Below are positions 6,927 through 15,479 of a stretch of DNA of 46,463 nt, piece after piece. The translations under genes and the position numbers were made by a program. Each line of letters begins with the position of its first letter. Positions within the stretch are counted from its first letter, which is position 1. The stretch is taken from NCBI GenBank assembly GCA_946625165.1, contig CAMOSR010000003.1, forward strand, positions 1-46,463, read 5' to 3'. The stretch is from an uncultured Bacillota bacterium. GTDB lineage: Bacteria > Bacillota_I > Bacilli_A > RF39 > UBA660. Under the pieces are notes generated by a model that was not told the DNA's origin, ran no database searches, and saw only the letters and a list, made by a program, of their open reading frames with translations.

Positions 6927-9900
6927 GTGAGTAAACTTTATAATAATTTATCTAGAAATCTTGGACCAGCTGCTTTTATACGCGGATTAAATTATAAGTC
7001 AAGCAAAGTAAAATTAATTAAATCAGAAGAAGACTTTAAACACGATAGCCGCAAACTTTATTTTAAAGTTAGCTCAGAAAGAACTTATCAGACATATGAC
7101 GTTACAATAACCGCCACTAAAAATGAAGAAGAACTGATAGACTATGCATGTAACTGTCCACAGTTTAGAAATTATCTAGCTTGTAAACACATAGCTGCTG
7201 CCGCCATTAAATATGAAGACCAATTATTTTGTGATGAAGAAATTAAGACAGATGAAGATTATGCCCTAGAATTATCATCAGAAATATTGGATGAATTTTA
7301 TATACCAAAAAGTAATAAAATTAAAAAGAAATTACAATTAGAAATTAACATAACACCAGAAAGCGACTATTACTATGGTGATTATATAACAGTAAACTAT
7401 AAAATAGGTGAGGATAAATTATATACATTAAAAGGAAAATATAATCAATTTAAAAGAAGCCTGGAAGAACAAAAACCATATCAGCTAACCACAAAATTCA
7501 TATATGACCCAGACATTCACTATTTTAGTAAAGAAGATATAGCAATCTTCGATTATTCAAGCGAAGAAGACCTAGCAAAAACAAACTTTGGCGATTATGT
7601 CTATCCAAAAGAAATAAATAAATATATGAATCTTTTAAAAAACAAATCTTATTACATAAAAGGCAAAGAATATTATGGCTACATTGAAGAAAACCCATTT
7701 GATATAGCACTTACTAAGGAAGAAGACTATTATACACTTCAAATAAATAACATTGAAAAGTTTGAACCATTAATTGAAGACACAAACATTATCTACAGTG
7801 AAGACAAAGTATATAAAATATCAAACAAATTATCTAAACTATATAACATATTATATAGAAATAGTATAGATAAAATAGTATTTAAAAAAGAAAACCTAAA
7901 TAAATTTACAAACGGACTACTTCCAATAATAAAAGACGAAATAAAAATATCAGGAGACATTCCAGAAATAATTATTGCCAAAGACCCAAAAGCAAAGCTA
8001 TATTTTGACTTTTACTATAATGACATAGAATGTGAAATAAAACTTCTATATGGTGAAAAAGAAATAAATATATTTGATAATACAGACGCTATAATGCGTA
8101 ACTATGAATATGAAAATGAAATCATAAATAAACTAAAAGAATTAAACTTTATTGTAACTGAAGAAAACAAAATAATTTTAATAGACATTGAACATATTGG
8201 ATATTTTTTAGAAAAAGCAATATTTGATTTAAATGAAGATTATGAGATCTTTACATCAGAAAAAATTAAAGATACGAAAATAATCAAAAATAGTAGTAAC
8301 TCAGTAAGTTTTTCCATTGGAAAAGACAACATACTATCATACGATTTTAAATTAGATAATATAAAAAACAGTGAATTATCAGATATCCTTCTATCACTTA
8401 AAAACAAAAAGAAATATCACAAATTAAAAAACGGTGATATCATTAACTTAAATGAAGATAGAAATATTAAAGACATAAATGAAATAACTGAAGAGCTAGA
8501 CCTAACAAATAAAGAAATAGACGAAGGTAGGGGAGTAATACCAAAATATAGAGCCATCTATTTAGACAGTTTAAAAAGTGGATATCAAGGCATAATAACA
8601 ACAAATAACAAATTTGATGAATTAATAGAAACCTTTAGAAAATATAAAGATAAAGAAATAAAATTGAAAGATAACGAACTATCCATCTTAAGAGATTACC
8701 AAATGACTGGTGTAAAGTGGCTTTACAACATTTATAAGTCAGGATTTGGTGGAATACTAGCTGACGAAATGGGCCTTGGGAAATCTATCCAATTAATATA
8801 CTTAATAAAATTAATAATTAAAGAAAATCCAAACGCCAAAATCCTTATAGTAGCCCCAACATCACTAATATATAACTGGGAAAAAGAATTTGACAAATTT
8901 GCTCCAACCTTAAACTATAAAGTATTTGCTGAAAATAAGCAGCACAGACTGAACGTGTTAGAACACACCAAAAACATAAATATCTTTATAACCTCATATG
9001 GACTAATTAGAAATGATTTTAAAGAATATGAAAATATTAACTTTGAACTAATTGCCATAGATGAAGCTCAAAACATAAAAAATCCCAAAGCTATGATAAC
9101 AAAATCAGTAAAAGGATTAAAAGCAAATACCAAACTAGCACTAACCGGAACTCCACTTGAAAATAACATCATGGAACTTTGGAGTATCTTTGACTTTATC
9201 ATGCCAGGATATCTAGCAAACAATAAAAAATTTCAAGAATTATATAACGTTAAAGATAGGATGGAAGAAAGCGTCAAAAAATTAAATAGACTAAATGAAC
9301 AAATCAAATATTTTATTTTAAGAAGAAAAAAGAAAGACGTTGTTAAAGATCTTCCAGACAAAATAGAAAACAACATCTATATTGATTTAAATCAAAATCA
9401 AAAGAAAATATATGCCGCCGAAGTTCAAAAAACTAAAGATAGTTTAGAAGAAATGATTAAAACAGAAGGCTTTGAAAAAGCCAAATTTAAAATACTACAG
9501 CTACTTACAAAATTAAGACAAATTTGTGTAGACCCATCAATCATATTTGAAAACTATAAAGGTGAAAGTTCCAAAATAGAAGAGCTTTTAAAAATAGTAA
9601 GCGAAGCTAAAGCCAACGGACACAAGATATTGATATTTACAACCTATAAAAAAGCCTTAGATTTGTTAATTCCAAAATTAAATAATTTAGATATCTCATC
9701 ATATTATATTGATGGGAGCGTACCTTCAAAAAAGAGAATAGAACTAGTGGAAAAATTTAATAGTGATGATACAGATGCCTTTGTCATAACCCTAAAAGCC
9801 GGAGGGACAGGCTTAAACTTAACCGCTGCAACCGTGGTCATCCATTTAGATTTATGGTGGAATCCACAAGTAGAAAACCAAGCAACAGATAGAGCCCATA

Positions 9901-10103
9901 GAATAGGACAAAAAAACACCGTTGAAGTTATAAGAATCATCAGTAAAGGAACCATAGAAGAACGCATACTTGAACTTCAAAATAAGAAAAGAAAACTAGC
10001 TGAACTCTTGCTAGATAATGAAAACCATAGTGAAAACGAATTTTCTAAACTCACAGAGAAAGATATTAAAATGTTACTTTCGATAGATAATCAAGAAAAA
10101 TAA
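6927..10103 (+). CDS. SWIM-domain SNF2-family DNA helicase/ATPase
   Basis: A 1058-aa protein starting at GTG 6927, just after AGGAGG. The N-terminus has a SWIM zinc finger (ACNCPQFRNYLACKHIAA, C-x-C...C-x-H, about residues 74-91). A long lineage-variable middle follows. The C-terminal half is a full SNF2 motor: LRDYQMTGVKWL (Q/motif region), ADEMGLGKS (Walker A), IDEAQNIKN (DExx), LTGTPLENN (motif III), SLKAGGTGLNLT-like TLKAGGTGLNLT (motif V) and QATDRAHRIGQ (motif VI). Bacterial SWIM-SNF2 proteins are DNA-dependent translocases, some of which interact with RNA polymerase or repair factors; the exact role is unproven. It has its own promoter and is followed by tRNA-His. Confidence 0.9.
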   Translation: MSKLYNNLSRNLGPAAFIRGLNYKSSKVKLIKSEEDFKHDSRKLYFKVSSERTYQTYDVTITATKNEEELIDYACNCPQFRNYLACKHIAAAAIKYEDQLFCDEEIKTDEDYALELSSEILDEFYIPKSNKIKKKLQLEINITPESDYYYGDYITVNYKIGEDKLYTLKGKYNQFKRSLEEQKPYQLTTKFIYDPDIHYFSKEDIAIFDYSSEEDLAKTNFGDYVYPKEINKYMNLLKNKSYYIKGKEYYGYIEENPFDIALTKEEDYYTLQINNIEKFEPLIEDTNIIYSEDKVYKISNKLSKLYNILYRNSIDKIVFKKENLNKFTNGLLPIIKDEIKISGDIPEIIIAKDPKAKLYFDFYYNDIECEIKLLYGEKEINIFDNTDAIMRNYEYENEIINKLKELNFIVTEENKIILIDIEHIGYFLEKAIFDLNEDYEIFTSEKIKDTKIIKNSSNSVSFSIGKDNILSYDFKLDNIKNSELSDILLSLKNKKKYHKLKNGDIINLNEDRNIKDINEITEELDLTNKEIDEGRGVIPKYRAIYLDSLKSGYQGIITTNNKFDELIETFRKYKDKEIKLKDNELSILRDYQMTGVKWLYNIYKSGFGGILADEMGLGKSIQLIYLIKLIIKENPNAKILIVAPTSLIYNWEKEFDKFAPTLNYKVFAENKQHRLNVLEHTKNINIFITSYGLIRNDFKEYENINFELIAIDEAQNIKNPKAMITKSVKGLKANTKLALTGTPLENNIMELWSIFDFIMPGYLANNKKFQELYNVKDRMEESVKKLNRLNEQIKYFILRRKKKDVVKDLPDKIENNIYIDLNQNQKKIYAAEVQKTKDSLEEMIKTEGFEKAKFKILQLLTKLRQICVDPSIIFENYKGESSKIEELLKIVSEAKANGHKILIFTTYKKALDLLIPKLNNLDISSYYIDGSVPSKKRIELVEKFNSDDTDAFVITLKAGGTGLNLTAATVVIHLDLWWNPQVENQATDRAHRIGQKNTVEVIRIISKGTIEERILELQNKKRKLAELLLDNENHSENEFSKLTEKDIKMLLSIDNQEK

Positions 10104-10112
10104 GAAAAAGGC

Positions 10113-10141
10113 TTGAAAAAAGACATATTTATTGATAAAAT
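10113..10141 (+). promoter_or_regulatory. Promoter of tRNA-His
   Basis: TTGAAA, 17 nt, TAAAAT, placing the start about 10 nt before the tRNA. The promoter lies within an imperfect inverted repeat (AAAGACATAT at 10119 / ATATGTCTTT at 10144), which could also act as a weak terminator for the helicase gene. Confidence 0.65.
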
Positions 10142-10159
10142 ATATATGTCTTTCAAATG

Positions 10160-10235
10160 GCGGAATTGGTGAAGTGGTTAACACGGCGGATTGTGGTTCC
10201 GTTATGCATCGGTTCGATCCCGATATTCCGCCCCA
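10160..10235 (+). tRNA. tRNA-His (anticodon GTG)
   Basis: The acceptor stem GCGGAAT pairs with ATTCCGC. An extra G (10159 in an unprocessed reading) opposite a C discriminator is the tRNA-His identity mark. The D-arm holds AGTGGTTAAC, the anticodon arm GCGGATTGTGGTTCCGT has GTG in the loop, the T-arm is TCGGTTCGATCCCGA, and the 3' CCA is encoded (10233-10235). If the extra 5' G (G-1) is included, the RNA starts at 10159. Confidence 0.95.
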
Positions 10236-10245
10236 TAGAGAGAAT

Positions 10246-10287
10246 AACGAGTTTGTCTTTAAAATCAAAAGATAAATTCGTTTTTTA
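10246..10287 (+). terminator. Terminator after tRNA-His
   Basis: AACGA-TTT-TCTTT pairs with AAAGA-AAA-TCGTT across short internal mismatches, followed by T6. Confidence 0.65.
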
Positions 10288-10355
10288 TTAATAAAAATAT
10301 AGGAATCAAGTTTAACAAAACCATTAAAATTATAATTGTTTTACGTACTAAACAT

Positions 10356-10384
10356 AAAAAATCAACTTTTAAAGTTGATTTTTT
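10356..10384. terminator. Bidirectional terminator downstream of dxs
   Basis: Palindrome AAAAAATCAACTTT / AAAGTTGATTTTTT with almost no loop, between tRNA-His and dxs, which run toward each other. Confidence 0.75.
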
Positions 10385-10419
10385 ATACATATTTAATAAA
10401 AACAAATAAGTAAAAGAGA

Positions 10420-12240
10420 TTACTCTTTTTTTGGAATTACATTATACCTTTTTTCAAGTTCGCTCACACCACCGTGTTTTATAAACTCATCAGGCCAACC
10501 ATATTTTTTAAATTTAATATTGCTTAAGTTTTCTTCAATAATTAGCTCTTCTATCGCAGTACCCAAGCCACCAATAGCTGTTCCATCTTCTATAGTAATG
10601 ACATTTCTAGTTTTCGATATAGAACTTTTAATAGTACTCTTATCCAAAGGTTTTAGGAATCTGACGTTGACTACTTCAGCCTCTATGCCTTCTTTTTTAT
10701 AATCTAAAGCAAGTCTTAAAGCATCAGAAACTCTATTTCCAATAGCAATAATACTTATATCAGAGCCATACTTAATTATTTCAGCTTTGCCATATTTAAT
10801 AGAATTATGTTTAGTAAACTTTTCACCTTCTGAACCTCTAGGATATCTTATGATTACGGGCTTATTAAGATTGATAGAAAACTCTAACATATCTTCAAGT
10901 TCTTTAAAATCTTTTGGTGCCATTATCGTCAAATTAGGAATGATTCTAAAGCAAGCCATATCAAAATTGCCATGATGCGTTTCACCATCAGCCCCAACAA
11001 CACCAGCTCTATCAATGCACATTACAACCGGCAAATTCTGCATCGCTATATCATGAATAACCTGATCATAAGCCCTTTGATAAAATGATGAATATATTGG
11101 AACAATAGGAATCATTCCTTCTTTAGCCATGCCCGCTGCCATTGTTAAAGCGTGCTGCTCGGCAATCCCAACATCAAAAAATCTATCTTTAAACTCTTCA
11201 CTAAATTTAGAAAGACCTGTGCCATCTTTCATGGCTGCCGTAATAGCCACAATTCTATTGTTTTTTCTTGCTAAACTAACTAGCTTGTCACCAAAGACTT
11301 TCGAATAGTCTTTTTGTTTTTTGACAAGCGTTTTCCCTGTTTCAATATTAAACGGACTAATTCCATGAAATTTATCAGGATTATCTTCAGCAATCTTATA
11401 TCCTTTTCCCTTTTTAGTAAGTACATGCACAAGAACAGGACCATCTACTTTTTTACTATAGTTTAATATGTTTTGTAAATGTTCAATATTATGACCGTCA
11501 ACTGGACCTAAATAAGTAAAACCTATATCCTCAAAAAACATTTTAGATATGAATAGCTGCTTAATACTTTTTTTAATTCTTTGAACTATCTTAACAAGAA
11601 TACAGCCTATACCAGGGATTTTACTTACGGTCTTCTTAATTTTAGAATCCGACTTGGTATATAATTTTTTAGTCCTAAGTTTACCTAAAAACATGTTTAG
11701 ACCGCCTAAGTTTTTAGATATACTCATTTCATTGTCATTTAAAACAACAGTTATATTAGTGTTACTAAATCCAGCATCGTTTAAAGCCTCAAGTGCCATG
11801 CCACCGGTTAAAGCACCATCACCAATTACCGCAATAACCCTATTATTTTCACCTTTTAAATCTCTAGCTCTTGCCATACCTAAAGCTGCAGAAATAGATG
11901 TACTACTATGTCCAGTATTAAATGAATCATATTTTGATTCCGATGCTTTTGGAAAACCAGCAATGCCATCAAGTCTCCTTAAAGTATCTAACTTTCTTCC
12001 CGTAAGTAGTTTATAAACATAAGTCTGATGACCAACATCCCAAATAATTTTATCGTTTGGAAGATCGTATACGCTAAGTAAAGCAATTGTAAGTTCAGTT
12101 ATTCCCAAATTAGAAGCCAAATGCCCACCATTTTTAGAAACTATATTTAAAACATATTCCCTAATTTCCTCGGCAAGTTTTTTCTTTTCCTCCAAAGTCA
12201 ATTTTTTTAAATCATTAGGATTATTAATCCTATCCAACAT
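10420..12240 (-). CDS. dxs: 1-deoxy-D-xylulose-5-phosphate synthase
   Basis: A 606-aa thiamine-diphosphate enzyme that condenses pyruvate and glyceraldehyde 3-phosphate, the first step of the MEP isoprenoid pathway and also a source of thiamine and pyridoxal precursors. Seen are GGHLASNLG near the N-terminus, WDVGHQTYVYKLLTGR, the ThDP/Mg motif VIGDGALTGGMALEALND at about 145-162, YLGPVDGHN, the catalytic Glu region FDVGIAEQHALT, the GADGETHHG loop and a transketolase C-domain. Length matches the family (about 620). GGAAG(TGA) precedes the ATG. It is monocistronic between a terminator and a gene-poor gap. The MEP pathway rather than mevalonate is therefore implied. Confidence 0.97.
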   Translation of the reverse strand: MLDRINNPNDLKKLTLEEKKKLAEEIREYVLNIVSKNGGHLASNLGITELTIALLSVYDLPNDKIIWDVGHQTYVYKLLTGRKLDTLRRLDGIAGFPKASESKYDSFNTGHSSTSISAALGMARARDLKGENNRVIAVIGDGALTGGMALEALNDAGFSNTNITVVLNDNEMSISKNLGGLNMFLGKLRTKKLYTKSDSKIKKTVSKIPGIGCILVKIVQRIKKSIKQLFISKMFFEDIGFTYLGPVDGHNIEHLQNILNYSKKVDGPVLVHVLTKKGKGYKIAEDNPDKFHGISPFNIETGKTLVKKQKDYSKVFGDKLVSLARKNNRIVAITAAMKDGTGLSKFSEEFKDRFFDVGIAEQHALTMAAGMAKEGMIPIVPIYSSFYQRAYDQVIHDIAMQNLPVVMCIDRAGVVGADGETHHGNFDMACFRIIPNLTIMAPKDFKELEDMLEFSINLNKPVIIRYPRGSEGEKFTKHNSIKYGKAEIIKYGSDISIIAIGNRVSDALRLALDYKKEGIEAEVVNVRFLKPLDKSTIKSSISKTRNVITIEDGTAIGGLGTAIEELIIEENLSNIKFKKYGWPDEFIKHGGVSELEKRYNVIPKKE

Positions 12241-12567
12241 AAAATCACTTCCAGTTTTATTAGTGACTATATATTACCATATTTTTGCTGTTTTTTCCAT
12301 CACCAAATAATAGAAAAAAGTTCAGTATAATATGAACGTTATTAATTGCATTATAAATAGTGCTGGTAAGTAAATCACCAATACTGTCTTTAGTATAAAA
12401 AAGATTTATATGATTAATTAAAGTTACCATAAAAGGAAGAATTTCATCAGCCACCTATTACCAGTTTATTTATCAAAAATATTGCGCATAAGCACTATTT
12501 GAAAAAAAGAAGCATTTCTGCCTCTAATCTAGGATACTAATAGTATCAATATAATAACGCATAGACA
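12241..12567. other. 327-nt gap without a recognisable gene
   Basis: The only ORF (64 codons, minus, 12260-12454) starts at a GTG directly after an in-frame stop and resembles nothing known; I do not support it as a gene. No riboswitch core (for example the TPP consensus) was seen. The dxs promoter must lie here, but no strong match was found. Confidence 0.5.
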
Positions 12568-12837
12568 TCAGTTCTTTCTGTTTTTCCCTCTTAAAATAGC
12601 AAGTTCTTGACTTAAATCAATAATTTTAAGCTGAAGTTCAGAAATAAGTTTACTATTTCTAAAACAAATAAATAGTAATGATGGTGAGTATGCTATATTT
12701 AACTTTTCAGCAAAATAATCAATTGAATATGGAAAAATTGATAATAAAAGCATAACAACTGATAAAAATACCCACCAAAAACTTTCCTTTATAGGAATTT
12801 TCTTGTTTGCTGTGCTTACCTTATTCAACTGTAACAC
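12568..12837 (-). pseudogene. DUF2304-like membrane protein, apparently reduced
   Basis: An 89-aa ORF whose first 17 nt overlap the end of glmS. The core FWWVFLSVVMLLLSIFPYSIDYFAEKLNIAYSPSLLF is the typical second membrane segment and 'FP-x-x-x-D-x-x-A' turn of DUF2304. The tail ELQLKIIDLSQELAIL matches the family's closing helix. Compared with normal DUF2304 proteins (about 110-125 aa, three membrane segments), the first segment is absent and the third is cut by an in-frame deletion of roughly 15 residues. It therefore looks like a decaying gene rather than a working one. A minimal functional variant is possible. DUF2304 proteins normally sit beside membrane glycosyltransferases, none of which is seen here. 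Confidence 0.5.
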
Positions 12838-14572
12838 TTTTAGCTAAATTCTTAGGCTTGTCAATATCACAGCCTCTAAGTTTAGCCACTTCATAAGCAA
12901 TTAATTGTAGACAAGGCACAATCAATATTGCTTGGAAAAATTCACTAATTTTAGGTACAATAATTTGCCTATCATAGCCACTAACCAGCTTGTTGCTAAC
13001 GATAATAACTTTAGCCCCTCTAGATTTAACTTCTTCTATGTTAGAAATGGTTTTGTCCCTTATGTCATCATCAGTAATAATTCCAAATACTGGAGTCCCA
13101 TCCTCAATTAGAGAAATGGTTCCATGTTTAAGTTCACCAGCCTGGTAAGCTTCGCTATGCAAATAAGAAACTTCTTTTAATTTCAAACTTCCTTCCATAC
13201 AAATCGCATAGTCGACTTTTCTACCAATAAAGAACACATCATTATTTTTATAAATTTCCTTAGCTAAATTTAAATATCGATCTCTATCATCTAATATTTC
13301 TTTAACATATCTAGGCAACTTTTTAATTTCAGATATTATGTTTTCAGAATGTGAAGCTTTATAAGCAAGCAAGCCAAATATGGCTACTTGTAAAATATAA
13401 GCCTTAGTTGTTGCCACGGCAATCTCAGGCCCAGCTTCTATAAAAATTTGTTTATCTGTTTCTCTAGCAATAGTTGACGTTTTAACATTTACTATTGCAA
13501 GTGTATCAATACCATTTTCTTTAGCCTTCCGCATAGCTGCAATTGTATCAGCCGTCTCCCCAGATTGTGAAACTAAAATAACCAAAGTTTTTCGATCATA
13601 AATTATTTTCTTATATCTATACTCACTAGCTACTTCACATATAACCCTAATGCCAGCTTTTTCTTCAAGTAAAGCTTTACCAATCATACCTGCATACATA
13701 GCCGAACCGCAGGCTACAACATGAATCTCTTCATAGTCTCCTAAATCAGGCACCAATGACATATCATCTAAAAAAGTTTTTAAAGTGTTTTCAAGCAAAA
13801 TAGGTTCTTCCATTATTTCCTTTAACATATAATGTTCATAACCTTGCTTATCCTTATCTTCCGCCTTTATATCAGCAGTTAAAACTTCTTTATTAATTTC
13901 TTTGCCATCCTTAAATAGCTTAACCTCACTATCAGATATTACCGCTATTTCGCCTTCCTCTAAAAGCATATATTTATTTGTATAATTTATGATTGCTGTA
14001 ATATCAGACGCAATGTAATTCTCGTTATCACTAATTCCAACAATTAAAGGAGAACCTTTTCGCACTGCATATAAATTGTTATTACCTTCAAACATTATTC
14101 CAAAGGCATAAGAACCCGTAAGCTCATCTATAGCATTTTCTATTGCTTTAACTTCATCACCATCATAATAGTAATTTATTAGCCCACAAGCAACTTCAGT
14201 ATCAGTATCGCTATTAAATTTGACACCTTCTTTTAATAAACGCTCCTTAATCTCACTAGCATTTTCAATAATTCCATTATGAACTAAAGTAACTTTTCCC
14301 ACATGATGAGGGTGCGCATTATTTTCGGTAGGTGCTCCGTGAGTCGCCCATCTAGTATGTGCAATTCCAATATTAGATTCAATTAAAGAAGAACAATCGA
14401 TCTTTTCTTCTAAATTTTTAATTTTACCTACACTCTTAATAATTTGCGTTTCATCTTCATTTTTTAAAGCTATACCAGCAGAATCATAACCCCTATATTC
14501 AAGAGCTTTAAGACCAGCTAGTAACACATCTTTCGGATTATGCTTACCCACATATCCAACAATTCCACACAT
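12821..14572 (-). CDS. glmS: Glutamine-fructose-6-phosphate aminotransferase (isomerizing)
   Basis: A 583-aa enzyme making glucosamine 6-phosphate from fructose 6-phosphate and glutamine, the entry to peptidoglycan amino sugars. Cys2 is the glutaminase nucleophile (MCGIVGYVG), with LEYRGYDSAGIA, HTRWATHGAP and HNGIIEN in the N-terminal amidotransferase domain. Two SIS domains follow (VSQSGETADTIAAM; AYQAGELKHGTISLI), and the protein ends in the conserved DKPKNLAKSVTVE. A little shorter than the usual ~600-610. GGAGG lies 7 nt before the ATG. Expression is controlled by the ribozyme in its leader. Confidence 0.98.
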   Translation of the reverse strand: MCGIVGYVGKHNPKDVLLAGLKALEYRGYDSAGIALKNEDETQIIKSVGKIKNLEEKIDCSSLIESNIGIAHTRWATHGAPTENNAHPHHVGKVTLVHNGIIENASEIKERLLKEGVKFNSDTDTEVACGLINYYYDGDEVKAIENAIDELTGSYAFGIMFEGNNNLYAVRKGSPLIVGISDNENYIASDITAIINYTNKYMLLEEGEIAVISDSEVKLFKDGKEINKEVLTADIKAEDKDKQGYEHYMLKEIMEEPILLENTLKTFLDDMSLVPDLGDYEEIHVVACGSAMYAGMIGKALLEEKAGIRVICEVASEYRYKKIIYDRKTLVILVSQSGETADTIAAMRKAKENGIDTLAIVNVKTSTIARETDKQIFIEAGPEIAVATTKAYILQVAIFGLLAYKASHSENIISEIKKLPRYVKEILDDRDRYLNLAKEIYKNNDVFFIGRKVDYAICMEGSLKLKEVSYLHSEAYQAGELKHGTISLIEDGTPVFGIITDDDIRDKTISNIEEVKSRGAKVIIVSNKLVSGYDRQIIVPKISEFFQAILIVPCLQLIAYEVAKLRGCDIDKPKNLAKSVTVE

Positions 14573-14610
14573 ATAAATTCCTCCACTATAAAAAAATATA
14601 GTGTTGATAT

Positions 14611-14733
14611 ATGCTTTGTTATAATTTTGATTTTATTTTTTAACAATATATCTTACGAACCACTTTTATCCGTAGTAGCACCCGCCGAATTTTCGATCAC
14701 TACTAACCTCGTCAGCATATTAGCTCTGGCGCT
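14611..14733 (-). ncRNA. glmS ribozyme: glmS self-cleaving ribozyme/riboswitch (GlcN6P-activated)
   Basis: On the minus strand the core is unmistakable: AGCGCCAGAGCT, TGACGAGG, then ATCGAAAATTCGGCGGGTGC with a flanking stem (GTAGT / ACTAC), and CGTAAG. A long AT-rich P4-like hairpin (TTGTTA...TAACAA) closes it. Cleavage is expected between A14733 and G14732. In the known mechanism glucosamine 6-phosphate binds as a coenzyme, the RNA cleaves itself, and the 5'-OH mRNA is degraded by RNase J, lowering GlmS. It lies about 40 nt before the glmS ATG. The 3' limit of the structure is approximate. Confidence 0.95.
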
Positions 14734-14772
14734 TAAACGATGTTACAACCTTCCTATCATCATTCTACCTAT

Positions 14773-14801
14773 ATTATATACAATTGAAGAAAAAAAGGCA
14801 A
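14773..14801 (-). promoter_or_regulatory. glmS promoter
   Basis: Minus strand TTGCCT, 17-nt spacer, TATAAT. The predicted start at about 14766 leaves a ~33-nt 5' tail before the ribozyme cleavage site. Confidence 0.7.
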
Positions 14802-14892
14802 CTTATGTGAAAAAAAACACGCACATTACCGCAATTCATGATATAATAAAAATAGTTTAGAAAATAAAGAATAAACAGGAGGCAAGTATAAA

Positions 14893-15426
14893 GTGACTGG
14901 AGTAATATTATTTAGATTTATTAGTACACTTATAATTATGTTACTGATATTATCAGTTATAGTGGTAGTTTTGATGGCCATAATTAGCACACTTAAATCA
15001 AAAGATAGCATTGATGAATATATGGAAAGTAAAAAACAAGAAAATTTAATAGACAAATTTCATGAAAAGTTAGATATTGTAAGTTCTCAGACAACACAGG
15101 AAATCCTAGAGTGCCTAATAGATATGGAAAAATTAGATCACATCTATGAACAAATTATAAAAAATGATAAAAACTTCATGGATGAAATTTCGTATCTTAA
15201 ATTAAAGGAAAAAACTTTAGCTAATATCATTGATGAGAAAATATACAAAATTAAAAGCGGTACTAAAATTAAAGAAAAATTTAAGGCTCTTTTAGATGAA
15301 ATAGAAGCGTGCAGAGAAAGATACCCACAGTATAATGCTGTATACGTTGAAAAAGCCAATATAATAAAGAAAAAAATAGAACCAAAAAAAGCCAAAACTA
15401 AAGAAAATAAAGAAACAATAAACTAA
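14893..15426 (+). CDS. Single-span membrane protein of unknown function
   Basis: A 177-aa protein with GTG start, 8 nt after AGGAGG. An N-terminal hydrophobic span (about residues 5-33, FRFISTLIIMLLILSVIVVV) is followed by a highly charged, mostly helical cytoplasmic part (KLDHIYEQIIKND; LLDEIEACRERYP) and a lysine-rich end (KKKIEPKKAKTKENK). No known family recognised. It is divergent from glmS and lies 53 nt upstream of the AddB-like gene, so may be co-transcribed with it. Confidence 0.6.
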   Translation: MTGVILFRFISTLIIMLLILSVIVVVLMAIISTLKSKDSIDEYMESKKQENLIDKFHEKLDIVSSQTTQEILECLIDMEKLDHIYEQIIKNDKNFMDEISYLKLKEKTLANIIDEKIYKIKSGTKIKEKFKALLDEIEACRERYPQYNAVYVEKANIIKKKIEPKKAKTKENKETIN

Positions 15427-15479
15427 GGAACCCCAACCTTAGCTTTTTAAATGTGTTATAATTAAAAAGGTGATGTAAG

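Noticed and set aside
11654-12016. 120-aa plus-strand ORF inside dxs
   Set aside because: Antisense shadow of a strongly conserved enzyme gene.
12260-12454. 64-codon minus-strand ORF between dxs and the DUF2304 remnant
   Set aside because: It begins at a GTG directly after an in-frame stop, has no resemblance to a known protein, and lies where regulatory DNA is expected.
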